Below are positions 20,943-32,445 of a stretch of 64,000 bases of DNA, in pieces. The position numbers were made by a program, and so were the translations under genes. The stretch comes from Bedellia somnulentella (lineage: Eukaryota; Arthropoda; Insecta; Lepidoptera; Bedelliidae): NCBI GenBank assembly GCA_963576735.1, contig OY755171.1, positions 1,860,001-1,924,000 on the forward strand, written 5' to 3'. The first letter of the stretch is position 1. Every line of letters starts with the position of its first letter. The notes beneath the pieces were generated by a model. That model saw nothing but the letters and a program-made list of their open reading frames with translations. It made no database searches and was not told the DNA's origin.

Positions 20943-23900
20943 TACATATATATTCTCACGCCGTTAGTTCCCATTGGGGTAGGCAGAGACTATCGATCGC
21001 CACTTTGTACGATCCTGGCAAACCTCTCTGGCTTCGTTTACATCCATCAATCTTTTCATACATGCTCTTTTATTCTTCATACTGCGGACACCTGCCTTTT
21101 TGAGCACATTTTCTATTTGATCCAAATGTGTCCTCCGAGGTCGTCCTCTACTAACATTACCTTCCACATTGGCTCTGTATATCTCTTTCACCAATTTACT
21201 GTCATCCATCCTCTCTATGTGCCCAAACCATCTCAACATTCCTTTTTCTATCTTTCTTACAATATCATCTTTTACACCACACCTTTCACGAATCACATCA
21301 TTCCTCACACGATCACATAACCTTACATTACACACTTTTCTGAGGGATCTCATTTCTACTGCATTCACTCTACTTTCATGCTTCTTCTGCCACACCCAAC
21401 ATTCACTGCCATACATAAGCGTAGGAACGAGGACAGCATCATGCACAGCCATTCGGGCCTTTTCAGACACCGACTGACTAGACATTAGACTATCCAGTGC
21501 TCCATTTACCGCATTACCCTTTTTCACTCTTCTCTCGATATCTTCATCACACTTTCCATCCCTAGTAAACAAACTTCCCAAATATACAAACTCTTTCACT
21601 TGTTCCACTTTCTTACCATTAATCTCAATCACGCATTCGGTCATATTCACCTCTCTCTCAAAAACCATAGTTTTTGTTTTATCCACATTCACCCTCATTC
21701 CCTTTTTTTCAAAAGACGCACATGCAATATTCATCATCTCTTGCAGCTCTTCCACCGATGATGCAAGTAGCACTTGATCGTCGGCATATAAGAGGCATTT
21801 AATGATGAATCCACCCATTCTCAATCCATAATCACTTTCACGCAACTCTGTTAAACAGTCATCCATGAACAAATTGAAGAGCCACGGGGAAGCTACACAA
21901 CCCTGTCGGACACCCCGAGAGATCCCGAACCAGTCAGTATTTTCCCCGTTTACTCTCACACATGCACTGGAATCCTCATAGAGTGATACCAGTGCACGTA
22001 TAAGTCGACTCCCCAAACCGAACTTGGATAACACCTCCCATAAACACTTTCTTACCACCCTATCATACGCCTTCTCTAAATCAATGAAGGAGCAATACAC
22101 CTTTCGGTTCTTAGCTAAGAACTTTTCCGTGATGCGCCTTAAAGAGAAGATTTGGTCCATACATCCCATTCCCTTTCTAAATCCTGCTTGCACATCCCAA
22201 ATTTTATCATCCGTTTCATTCATCACTCTTTCAATCAAAACCTTTGCATACAATTTACCGACAATGCTGAGTAGGCTAATTCCACGGTAGTTTCTAGCCT
22301 CCTGGTGTGACCCCTTTCCTTTATATAAAGGCACAATTACCGCTTTGCCCCAGTCTTGTGGCACTTTGCCACTCGACCAGCATTTTTGGAAAAGGAAGTA
22401 CAACCAGGAAGCCACCACCCCTTTACCAGCCCTCAGCATTTCAGTATTTATCCTGTCATACCCTGCCGCTTTCCCTAGTTTCATACTTTTCATTGCTTTC
22501 ATTATTTCTTCCATACTGATCTCACTGTCACTAAAGTCACCCATAACGTCGTTCCAATCAACATTACTGCTGATTGGCGAAGAAATGGATGAATCCTCTT
22601 TTTCAAAGAGTCCCTCAAAATAGTTCTTCCATACTCGTCTTATGCTACTTTCATCCGTCGCCAATTCACCCTGTTCATCTCTCACAACATTCACTCTCGT
22701 GTTTTGGGAAACTCCCTTTTCTTTCCGGATATATTTCCAGAACAACTTTTGGTTATTCCGGAAATTATCAGAGAGTTTCCTCTCACACCAGTCTATCAGA
22801 TCACGCTTTTTCTTTTCTATTTTCTTCTTAACCTCATTCTTAACTCTCTTATATTCATCTTCACTATTCTTCACTACATCATCTGTTACTCTCGCATCCA
22901 TTCGTTTACTAGCTTTAATCGCTAGTAAATCTAACCAAGCTTTCTTCTTATCTCCAACTGCCTCTTTCACATCTTTATCCCACCAACTTGTTGGTGGTCT
23001 ATTTGTTCTTTTACTCAATCCACATACTTCCGCCGCACATTCAACCATTGACGATTTGAGCACATCCCATACTTCTTCTATTTCCAATTCATCCTTCATC
23101 TCCACGCAACTTAGCCTGTCGTCCAATTTCTTCATATATTCATCTCTAATATTTTCATCCTCTTCCAATTTCTCCACTTTTATTCTCACAAATTCAGTTG
23201 TCGACACTTTGGCCCTGTGACGCCAACGCGTGCACAGTCCCCTTAATCGTGATATCACGAGAAAGTGGTCTGTGCCAACGTTAATGCCCCTATGGACTCT
23301 GGTGTCAACAACCTTTGCTTTTAGCCTTTCATCCACTATCACAAAATCTATCATACTTCTCTCGCTTCCTCTCTGTCTAGTATACATATGGATATCTTTG
23401 TGTTCAAACAACGTGTTCGTAACACAAAGATTCCTCTCCAAACATACATCAATCACTTTCTCACCATTCTCGTTCACTCTTTTATCACCAAACTTTCCTA
23501 AAACTCTTTCACAACCGTTGCGTGACACACCAACCCAACCATTAAAATCTCCTAACATAACAATTTTCTCATTTTCATCACACCCATTCGCAACATCGTC
23601 TAACAGATTCCAAAACTCCTCCCTCTCGGATAGTGATCTGGACATGTCCGGAGCATACACGCAAATTATGCGCATCCGGACAAGCCCTACCTTCACCTTT
23701 ATCCATAGGAGCCTTGGACTCACACACGCATAATCTTTCATGCACTTAGCCATCCTTTCAGATATCAGAAGTCCCACGCCTTGGCAAGCTCTGTCACTCT
23801 CGGCAACTCCCGACCAGATAGCTGTAAATTGGCCAAGTTGTGAAACCTCTTTTCCCTTGCGCTTCGTTTCATTTACACACAGAAAATCTAGTTTTCTTTC

Positions 23901-24038
23901 TTCCATAATCAAACATACTTCATCTAATTTTTCATGCATCCCTCCACACACATTCATCGTACTAAAGCGGGTCTCTTTAGCCCACTTTTCGCCCCGTGAG
24001 GAACCACGGCGTGATGAGTGGCGAGCCACATCGCCGCC
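20943..24038 (-). mobile_element. LINE-A copy 1, near full-length RTE-like retrotransposon
   Basis: The insert of 3096 bp between exact 13-bp duplications is almost entirely one open frame (20964-24029). Its 3' end, just after the stop codon, is GGCGTGAGAATATATATGTA, a short microsatellite-like tail and not poly(A), as in RTE-clade LINEs. The first bases on the minus strand, GGCGGCGATGTGGCTC, may be the true 5' end or a slight truncation. It is the longest LINE-A copy in the window and the natural reference for the family. Confidence 0.88.
20964..24029 (-). CDS. LINE-A endonuclease/reverse transcriptase protein
   Basis: A single 1021-codon frame. The N-terminal apurinic-type endonuclease shows MNVCGG, VNETKR, GDFNGWVG (about residue 161), MIDFVIVD and GTDHF (about residue 256). 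A basic linker follows, then the reverse transcriptase with NYRGISLLS, FIDLEKAYD, GVRQGC and the catalytic YADD at about residue 747. The C-terminus carries MLRWFGHIERMDD and GRPRRTHLDQI and ends YPNGN. The protein nicks target DNA and copies its own RNA there. Family features (one ORF of ~1000 codons, microsatellite-like tail) suggest the RTE clade; the clade is inference. The frame is open from the element's 5' edge; codon 1 here is GTG and the first ATG is at 23957, just before the endonuclease domain. No frameshift or stop is visible, so the copy is young. Long plus-strand frames opposite it are shadows. Confidence 0.9.
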   Translation of the reverse strand: MARHSSRRGSSRGEKWAKETRFSTMNVCGGMHEKLDEVCLIMEERKLDFLCVNETKRKGKEVSQLGQFTAIWSGVAESDRACQGVGLLISERMAKCMKDYACVSPRLLWIKVKVGLVRMRIICVYAPDMSRSLSEREEFWNLLDDVANGCDENEKIVMLGDFNGWVGVSRNGCERVLGKFGDKRVNENGEKVIDVCLERNLCVTNTLFEHKDIHMYTRQRGSERSMIDFVIVDERLKAKVVDTRVHRGINVGTDHFLVISRLRGLCTRWRHRAKVSTTEFVRIKVEKLEEDENIRDEYMKKLDDRLSCVEMKDELEIEEVWDVLKSSMVECAAEVCGLSKRTNRPPTSWWDKDVKEAVGDKKKAWLDLLAIKASKRMDARVTDDVVKNSEDEYKRVKNEVKKKIEKKKRDLIDWCERKLSDNFRNNQKLFWKYIRKEKGVSQNTRVNVVRDEQGELATDESSIRRVWKNYFEGLFEKEDSSISSPISSNVDWNDVMGDFSDSEISMEEIMKAMKSMKLGKAAGYDRINTEMLRAGKGVVASWLYFLFQKCWSSGKVPQDWGKAVIVPLYKGKGSHQEARNYRGISLLSIVGKLYAKVLIERVMNETDDKIWDVQAGFRKGMGCMDQIFSLRRITEKFLAKNRKVYCSFIDLEKAYDRVVRKCLWEVLSKFGLGSRLIRALVSLYEDSSACVRVNGENTDWFGISRGVRQGCVASPWLFNLFMDDCLTELRESDYGLRMGGFIIKCLLYADDQVLLASSVEELQEMMNIACASFEKKGMRVNVDKTKTMVFEREVNMTECVIEINGKKVEQVKEFVYLGSLFTRDGKCDEDIERRVKKGNAVNGALDSLMSSQSVSEKARMAVHDAVLVPTLMYGSECWVWQKKHESRVNAVEMRSLRKVCNVRLCDRVRNDVIRERCGVKDDIVRKIEKGMLRWFGHIERMDDSKLVKEIYRANVEGNVSRGRPRRTHLDQIENVLKKAGVRSMKNKRACMKRLMDVNEAREVCQDRTKWRSIVSAYPNGN

Positions 24039-24051
24039 ATAATTACTATCA

Positions 24052-24790
24052 CATGCAGTATTCTTAGAAAGTAGACAAGTGAAACTAATGTAAATTCAAC
24101 CAATTAAGCAACAAAATAACAGAGCTTCGAAATTTCTACCCTTTCAATTGCCACCCTTCAATTGTTTATTTGAACGGGTCACGTGAGAGTCACGCGCCAT
24201 TTTAGTTGGTCAATGCAGTCCCTACATTGGCTTAAATGACATTAGATGCGTTCAAATAGTGTTAAATTGGTGCCTTTAAAACTTATTATCTTGAACGAAA
24301 TAGAAGGGTATAAATTAAGGGTTGATGACTTTTGATCTTTGCTCTTCGCTACATTTTTGTTTGTATAGACAGTACCTAAAGATTAACAAATAGGCATTTT
24401 TTCTAATTTAGTTTTGTCACTATGTAACGGAGTAAAAAAACTTTATGTACAATTCATTTTAATCGCTTCGTTTATTCCCATTTCTATGGCAACTCTTTGT
24501 ACATCAAATCAATCGTATGCCCTAGTCATACACTATTGGTACAATTACTATGAAATTATACACCTACCGACAGTTCATCCGCTCGACAATTCAAAATGCA
24601 TACCAATTTCGCATTGAGAATATATTGAAATCAGCATAACAATAACAATCAAAGCAATTACAGCTCATCGTCGGCTCAGGACGGGACGGGCTAACGAGAT
24701 ACCCCGCAGCCATGGTAATGTGCCAGTAAATATGGTAATGAGTACTTCGGATACTATGTGTACGTATACTTGGGGGTATGTTTTAAATCT
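24052..24790. other. Nothing recognised
   Basis: AT-rich DNA with a short GC-richer patch near 24660-24715. No repeat ends or coding signal. Confidence 0.4.
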
Positions 24791-25037
24791 AACATACATA
24801 CATAAACTCACGGCTATAAATCCCTTGAATGGGGTAGCCAGAGCTAAGGAATTACAAATTCCTCAGCCACTTTTGGAAGTTGAGTGGGGAAAAGATGGTA
24901 GAATAAAGGTTGTTGGTGATGAGTCTCCAACCGCATCGCCCGAAAATCCCTTAAAAGCCACAATACCGTTAGTCGCCTCTTACGTACACCCACCGGAAGA
25001 AATGGGGTAGTGCTATTATATGCCGACACTACACAGC
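24791..25037 (-). repeat. SINE-S, complete
   Basis: Minus-strand copy of the 'cgtacacccaccgg' subfamily. The 3' end reads CATAAACTCACGGCTATAAA and the 5' end GCCGACACTACACAGC. Confidence 0.83.
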
Positions 25038-25140
25038 AAATTATAATTTAAAAAAGTTTAATCTAAACATAGTTATAATAATTATTATTACTAATTGTTA
25101 TTAATCTAAATTGTAATTTAAAAAAGTGTACTACGTTTAT

Positions 25141-27125
25141 ATACATACATACATACATATACTCACACCATTAATTCCCATTGGGGTAGGCAGAGACTAT
25201 CGATCGCCACTTCGTACGATCCTGACAAACCTCTCTAGCTTCGTTTACATCCATCAATCTTTTCATACATGCTCTTTTATTCTTCATACTTCGGACGCCA
25301 GCCTTTTGAGCACACTCTCAATTTGGTCCAAGTGTGTTCTCCGTGGTCGTCCTCTACTAACATTACCATCCACACTAGCTCTATAGATCCCTTTTACCAA
25401 TTTTCTATCATCCATCCTCTCTATGTGCCCAAACCATCTCAACATTCCTTTTTCTATCTTTCTTACAATATCATCCTTCACACCACACTTATCACGAATA
25501 ACGCTATTTCTCACTCGGTCACACAATCTAACATTACAAATTTTTCTGAGGGACCTCATCTCTACTGCATTCACTCTGCTCTCATGCTTCTTCTGCCACA
25601 CCCAACATTCGCTTCCATACATAAGCGTAGGAACAAGAACAGCATCATACACAGCCATTCGGGCCTTTTCAGACACCGATTGACTGATCATTAGGCTATT
25701 CATTGCTCCATTTACCGCATTACCCTTTTTCACTCTTCTTTCAATGTCTTCATCACATTTTCCATCCCTTGTAAACAAACATCCCAGATATACAAACTCC
25801 TTCACCTGTTCCACATCCTTACCATCGATAGCAATCACGCATTCTGTCACATCTTCCTGTCTCTCAAAAACCATCGTTTTGGTCTTATCCACATTCACCC
25901 TCATTCCCTTTCTTACAAAAGACTCACATGCAATATTCATCATCTCTTGCAACTCTTCTGCCGATGATGCAAGTAGCACTTGATCGTCAGCATACAAGAG
26001 GCATTTAATGATGAATCCACCCATCCTTAGTCCATAATGACTTTCACGCAACTCTGTCAAACAGTCATCCATGAACAAATTGAAGAGCCACGGAGAAGCT
26101 ACACATCCCTGTCAGACACCCCTAGAGATTCCGAACCAGTCAGTGTTTTCCCCGTTTACTCTTACACATGCACTAGAATCCTCATAGAGTGATACCAATG
26201 CACGTATAAGTTGACTCCCCAAACCGAACTTGGATAACACCTCCCATAAACACTTTCTTACCACCCTATCATACGCCTTCTCTAAATCAATGAAGGAGTA
26301 ATACACCTTTTGGTTCTTAGCTAAGAACTTTTCAGTGATGCTCCTTAGAGAGAAGATTTGATCCATACATCCCATTCCTTTCCTAAATCCCCCTTGCACA
26401 TCCCATATTTTCTCATCAGTTTCATTCATCACTCTTTCAATCAGTACCTTAGCATACAATTTACCAACAATGCTGAGTAAGCTGATGCCGCGGTAGTTTT
26501 TAGCCTCTTGGTGTGACCCCTTTCCTTTATATAGAGGCACAATCACCGCCTTGCACCAGTCTCGAGGAACTTTGCCACTCGACCAGCATTTTTGAAAAAG
26601 GAAGTACAACCAAGAAGCCACCAACCCTTTACCAGCCCTCAGCATTTCGATAGTAATCCTATCATACCCTGCCGCCTTCCCTACTTTCATACTTTTCATT
26701 GCTTTCAATATTTCTTCCATACTAATCTCACTGTCACTGAAATCACCCATCTCTTCGTTCCAATCAACATTACTGTCGATTGGCGAAGAAATGGATGCAT
26801 CCTCTTTTTCAAACAGTCCCTCAAAATAATTCTTCCATACCCGTTTCATGCTACTTTCATCCGTCGCCAATTCACCCTGTTCATCTCTTATGACACTCAC
26901 TCTCGTGTTTTGGGAAACTCCCTTTTCCTTCCGGATATACTTCCAGAATAACTTTTGGTTATTCCGGAAATTATCAGAAAGTTTCCTCTCACACCACTCT
27001 TGCAAATCCCGCTTTTTCTTTTCTATTTTCTTCTTCACCTCATTCTTAACTCTCTTATATTCATCTTCACTTTTCTGCACTACATCGTCAGTTACACTCG
27101 CATTCATCCGTTTACTAGCTTTAAT
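25141..27125 (-). pseudogene. LINE-A copy 2, 5'-truncated and broken
   Basis: Bounded by the exact 14-bp duplication tgtactacgtttat (25127-25140 and 27126-27139). The 5' truncation falls in the linker after the endonuclease domain, so only the reverse transcriptase and C-terminus remain. A stop at 26112-26114 replaces the arginine codon of GVRQGC (CGA to TGA, a CpG transition), just before the catalytic motif. A one-base loss in a T run near 25303 shifts the frame before the C-terminus. Otherwise it is close to copy 1, including the YADD box. It cannot make a full protein. Confidence 0.9.
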
Positions 27126-27232
27126 TGTACTACGTTTATGTAGGCTTAAAGTAAAAAAACTTCAACAGTTCATTCACAGTCAAAACTTGAACAACATTTA
27201 TATTTTTTATGCCTTAGCAACTACATCGACAC

Positions 27233-27354
27233 ACAGATATACTCAAGGCTACAAATCTAAAATCAGGGGTAGCTAGAGCCAGGATTGGCAATTCCTGCTG
27301 ATTTTTGCCCCACATTTATTCTTCCATATATAGCCGTGATCATATGTATGTATT
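27233..27354. repeat. Mini SINE-S derivative with two outward-facing 3' ends
   Basis: The left part reads as a minus-strand SINE-S 3' end (GATATACTCAAGGCTACAAA, GGGGTAGCTAGAGCC). The right part reads as a plus-strand 3' end (TATAGCCGTGATCATATG followed by TATGTA). Only about 120 bp lie between the termini. Confidence 0.55.
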
Positions 27355-27547
27355 TAATGAAAGTACAAACATTATGAGTTGATGCAAACTCACATTTTCG
27401 CAGATTCATTGGTTTGAGAAAGTCAAACCGCTTCATAGGTACTATTGCAATATTTCCGGACAATTGGTTTCTGTAAATATAATATTCTAAAACAATTTTA
27501 TTTGTCTTCATAGTTTTTTTTTTTTATGTTACTTGATATTGCAATCG

Positions 27548-27715
27548 TTTTACCTCACAGCCTATATATGTCCCCACCAAGGGGCACAAGCCTACCCTAT
27601 ATTGGGCGATTTTTGGCCTTAGTCCACCACGCTGGCCAATTGCGGGTTGGCAGACTAACGACTACTACCGTGATAGTAGCCGGGACGGCTTAACGTTCCC
27701 TCCGAAGCACGGATA
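27548..27715 (+). repeat. Fragment of a lepidopteran dispersed repeat
   Basis: CACAGCCTATATATGTCCCC, GGGGCACAAGCCTACCCT, CACGCTGGCCAATTGCGGGT and GACGGCTTAACGTTCCCTCC follow the order seen in a common moth and butterfly dispersed repeat. Its class (SINE or LINE 3' region) is not decided from this fragment. Confidence 0.5.
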
Positions 27716-29369
27716 GCAATAATTTAACATTTATAAATAAAAGTGCAAATGCCGCTACTTAGTCGGTCCTACTTCCAAAGCCCTATAAAATACACTTACT
27801 TATAAAATAGTTAAATAGTTACAACTTACCAACTAGTTACAGCACACGACACGGCCAATCAAAAATGAGCTTTAATACGTGCAATAACGCTCTTAATTGC
27901 ATCGCCAAAATGACCAGCTTAGTACCGAAGTACACCCGACCGCACACCCATCAAGCCAGCCTAGGTACAGTGTGCAGAAAAATTGTGCAGTGTTCGTTCA
28001 GTGACAGTTGGTCATTTGTTAATGCCCTGAAATATGGTGGAGTGAAACGGCCATTCATTATAAGGCTTGTGCCGCACGTGTGTGGGTACTGATAGTAAAT
28101 TAATTAATTTGAAGGGTTAAAATAATGTCGTTTATAGAGTGCAATGGTTTGTGTTTCTCTTGGTGGATACTGTACCTTTGCTATGTACGTATATTGTGGT
28201 AGGGTTAATAATAGTATATCGAGTCGGATACACCATAATAAATGTTAATTAGGGTTAGAGAGGGACGCCGAATGATTCATTATTTATCGATTTGAATTAC
28301 GAGTCTGTATTAAGTGAAAACTTTTTATTACTTTTAAATACGTTTTAGCACTTAGACATTATACACAAAAATATATATTTGATTTAACATTGAAAAATTG
28401 CAACTCGAGGTTTCATATACAAAACACTTCTATTCTCAAAATAAGATGTAAAAACTGTTGCCAATTTGAAATAAATACCAATAGCAATAAATGTATTGCG
28501 CAAAACTAATTCACATTACTGAGTAATAAGAATTTTAAACTAGTATTTGTTATTTTACATTTTTTCAAATGAATGAAGTCATAAATATTTCAGAAAGGAT
28601 AATTAAATGATATGGCTATATAAGTCTCCGTGAAAACTATAAACAGTTTAAAGAGAATTAAGGAGTTCAATTATACATAAAGTCATTTTTGAATTATGTT
28701 TACTATTATTATTTAGAATATAAATAGTTAAAGTATATATTTAGTAAAAGCAAATCATTAAAATAAATACAAAATAAGATATTTTATTTCCATATTTACC
28801 TTTTCCGTCTTTTCTGCCGACCGTGCTTTTAGCAGCGGTGCATTCAGTCGTGCAATGGGTTTCGGCAAACCATGCCTCTGTCTCGCTCACTCTCCGTACA
28901 AACCGATGTCCCGTCTCTTTCACTAATGAATGCACCAAAAATAGAATTGTAACAAGCCTTATTGTTAAAACATTACGGGTTAATTTGCAGCAGAGATTTC
29001 CCGATGATTTTCATTGAGTATCGTTGTTTTTGCCGTTGCAATTACAGGCGGGAAGAGTTATGGGTCTCGTTAGGCAGCTTGCTCTTCAAACAATTTTTAC
29101 TGGCCGTTTTATAAATTTCGAATGCGACATACTTTTTTGTCTTCGCACGTTGAAACTCTTTTGCTTAATTTTGGACTAGCGATCTGCCTTGGTTTGACTT
29201 AGGCAGTCAGCGTGTTGATTATATTAGAAATAATACAAGTTCCAAAAATAAATGGCGCCTTAGATCCTTACTAGATCAGACATTAGGTAGTGAAAGTCAC
29301 GTTAAAACGACGTCCTGGGATAAACATATAATAGATAGATGATATTTCTTTTAATAATTTGTACTTATA
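27716..29369. other. AT-rich DNA, no supported gene
   Basis: A 75-codon plus-strand frame (27865-28092) and a 66-codon minus frame (28741-28938) show no family resemblance. TTCGTTCAGTGACAG near 27994 contains an arthropod initiator-like TCAGT, but nothing else indicates a promoter. Confidence 0.35.
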
Positions 29370-29520
29370 ATAATAATAAAAACTCTTTATTGCACATTAC
29401 AAAATAAAAACAACAATTACAAAAAAAAAGATCGGTATAAAAGCCAAAGTACAACTGGCGGTCTTATCACTAAGAGCGATCTCTTCCATACAACCCATTA
29501 ATGGAAAGATTTGCTGGATT
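29370..29520 (-). repeat. LINE 3' end fragment (jockey/CR1-type)
   Basis: The minus strand ends GTGCAATAAAGAGTTTTTAT followed by an ATT-rich tail, after a body containing ATAAGACCGCCAGTTGTAC. That arrangement is typical of lepidopteran LINE 3' untranslated ends. No coding sequence is left. Confidence 0.5.
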
Positions 29521-31111
29521 AAAAACATGTTCGGTAGATGTCCAATAAATTAAACTGATTTGCTTAAAAACTAAAATTATTCATCAAACTATTATCTATC
29601 TATTTTAAGTATTACTAAATATTTATTAAGTTCTAATACACAATTTATTAAGTTCAATACTTATGTTCCTCGTAGAAGCTTAAAACATAGGCAAAGAGAT
29701 GATAGTAAACGTAACTATTTTTATTACCGCTTATGTTCAGAACACCATATATTTGGCTCAAAAGCGAAGGCCATAACACCAATCCCATGAAAAATTGTGT
29801 ACCAATGAGAATAAAAAGCGTGAGTATATATCAATATGTATTGGACACGATATTTCCATTCATGTGATATTGTAATCAAGTGTTTCAGTTTCAGTGTGTC
29901 GTTGTTACTGAGCTTGTTTTGAAATGTTTGTTCAACAAATTTTGACATCTGTTAATGAAGTTTGATCAGAGAACTGCTTGTTAAGTGGTGTAAGTACAGT
30001 TTTCATAGTTTTCAGTAAATTAAATTCGATATCTATACAGTACTCATAAAAAGAACTCTTTTTAATAAATGTTTTCGATTTTTTGACTGTCTGTTTATTT
30101 TGAATAGGTTTGGCGGATAATTCCATTTTTCTGGCAGATCGAAGTCAGAAAAAACTATCAGCAAATATCCTTTTTGAGAATTTTTCCTCTATCATATTTC
30201 AAAATGGCGAGTTAAAATAGTATATTTAAAAATGATTGACAAGTTAAAGTACTAATCAATGAAGGAAAGAAAAAGTTCGACACCAGCAGTTATAGTGTTG
30301 ATTTTACTTTCTCGTTGCTTTTAAGTATTTTAGCGGGTAATTTGTTTTGTATATGGCAGTAAATAAATATATTCTGCTAAGATTTCTATACAGAAAACAA
30401 TGCCGTAAACTAATTTCTGTATTTTATTTAACAAAATAAAATACTGAATTAAATAATAATGTAACATAACATAGTAGCATTATTTCTAAACTTTAAATAA
30501 TATTAACGGAGACTTATAAAAGCAATAACATTCTTATAAAAACTTTACATTATTTTGATTTAAAAATACACAAACCGTTAAATAGTAACTACATGTCTAA
30601 AACAATAAACTTTAATAAATTAGTTGTCTACTAACAGACTCATGCGCAAAAGCACCCATGATGGCCACCGCATTACGCTGCTGGATCGCGACCGAGACTT
30701 TGTGCAAATACTTTGTTATTTTTAATATGTATTTCATTATAAGTAGATTTTTGTAAAATAATCAAAAAAGGCACAATTATAAAAATATTCCTACATATTT
30801 TTATAATTTTGCTTCAATATATATATATATTTTTCCATCTTTGTATATCATTAGGCCGCGCTGCATTTATAATTTTCAGTGAGAGGAAACCTTTGTGAGA
30901 GTAAATTTTCAGAAGTTTACAAACCATAGGATTATAATAGTTAACTCTATGAAACAAATAGTTTTGATATGGAATTCAACGCAAATTCAATTCAATAGCA
31001 AATGGAACAAAACGGCAATATCAAAAAACAAAAAAATTAAAAAGTGGGTTATGACAAAAATACTTAATAGAAAAACAAAATCGATCTTAAAAAACAATAA
31101 GGCTATATATA
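29521..31111. other. AT-rich DNA, nothing recognised
   Basis: No element termini. A GC-richer patch at about 30640-30705 has no identifiable content. Confidence 0.4.
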
Positions 31112-31122
31112 TATGAGTAAAG

Positions 31123-31912
31123 CATACATACATACATATACTCACGGCTATAAATCCCTTATAGAAGGGGTAGCCAGAGCTAAGGATTTAGAAACTCCTC
31201 AGCCACTTTTGGAAGTTGCGTGGGGAAAAGATGGTGAAATAAAGGTTATTGGTGATGGGTCTCCAACCACATCGCCCAAATATTCCTTATAAGCCCCAAT
31301 ACCGTTACTGTGCTGACCGTTACCCACCAGAGCTGTGCGAGGTAGCTAAGCGTTGTGCGAGGAAAAAATCCACCAATAGAATCACTTCATTTTCCTAGCC
31401 TCGCTCAGCTCAGCTCTGGTGGAATAGGGTTTAGCGAAGCGAGGTGAGTCTACATACAAAACAAGCGAGAAATGTGTGCGAAGGATGTGTTACGACGAAT
31501 GTGTTGCGAGGAATGTGTTGCGAGAAATGTGTTGCGAGAAATGTGCTGCGAGGAATATGTTGCGAGGTTTGCGAAGATTCCCTGTCAGCCAGTCAACAGA
31601 CGGCTGGTGTTGAAAGTAGACGTGCAGAAAATAGATATGGATAATTCCCCCCGTTACACATTTCACAGCTTCGCAACGCATCCTCGCACCGCACATTAAT
31701 GCGCATTTTGACAGCTCCGCTACACATCCTCGTATTAGACATTTACTTCGCACAGCCTTGGTGGAAACCTCTACACATTTCCACAGCACAGCTACACATC
31801 CTCGTACGACACATTTTACTCGCACAGCTCTGGTGGGTTCGCAGCCTTAGTCGCCTTTTACGTACACCCACCGGAAGAAATGGGGTAGTGTTATTCTAAG
31901 CCGACACTACAC
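31123..31912 (-). repeat. SINE-S split by a MITE
   Basis: A minus-strand SINE-S, 3' part 31123-31307 and 5' part 31847-31912, flanked by near-identical tatgagtaa sequences (31112 and 31922). It is interrupted within the block that reads ACCGTTAGTCGCC in intact copies. The outer parts align normally with other copies once the insert is removed. Confidence 0.82.
31308..31846. mobile_element. TTA-flanked inverted-repeat MITE with internal minisatellite
   Basis: A 539-bp insert flanked by TTA (31305-31307 and 31847-31849), inferred by comparison with uninterrupted SINE-S copies. Near both ends ACCCACCAGAGCTGTGCGA appears in inverted orientation, and most of the element is made of variants of the same short words. 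31465-31570 is a tandem array of a ~15-bp unit (GCGAGRAATGTGTT), with AC-rich counterparts on the other half. A 3-bp TTA duplication suggests PIF/Harbinger mobilisation; this is inference, because no transposase is present. Confidence 0.65.
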
Positions 31913-31930
31913 AGCACAAAGTATGAGTAA

Positions 31931-32445
31931 GGCAATAAAAAATAAAAATAAGATAATTATTATGAAATTGATTTACACCACGTAAAAATCATATGTTTAA
32001 TATATATAAACTGTGTTCTTTATTCTTAAATAAAAGATGTTATTTAAGAGTAATAATCCCCACATGAGGAATTCATGTCAAAAACATTAAATTATGTGTT
32101 CTTTATTGTTACAATAACTTCATTTTTAGCTCAGTGTAGAAAATCTTTATATAAAAAAATAAGTGAAAAACTATATAGAAAATATAATTATTATTTTTAT
32201 TTGAAAAACGTACTTACCGCAGTTTTGTCCCAGTCCGTAGAAAGCGCAGGTGCTATTCAAACAATCAGTTGATTGGGGACAGTATGAGCTCTTTAACAAT
32301 CATCATTGTCATAATCAATTTTTAAATACAGCCGTAGCTTTAAGTGAAAAATAAACTATGTGAATAATCATTTTCTCAGGCAACAATACCAAGTCACAAA
32401 ATTATTTCACTGGGTTTTAAGTACCAGTTCTATAATTAGGGCAAT
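31931..32445. other. Spacer with a lone SINE-T 3' domain
   Basis: 32049-32089 reads TAATAATCCCCACATGAGGA then TTCATG, the SINE-T 3' domain without its body. The rest is AT-rich. Confidence 0.5.

Noticed and set aside
22642..23733. Long plus-strand open frames of 167-192 codons
   Set aside because: They lie exactly opposite the LINE-A coding frame and are its antisense shadows. The same holds for the frames opposite 25141-27125 and 41203-44178.
28741..28938. Minus-strand frame followed by a GTAAAT donor-like site
   Set aside because: No acceptor, no recognisable protein and AT-rich surroundings; too little to call an exon.
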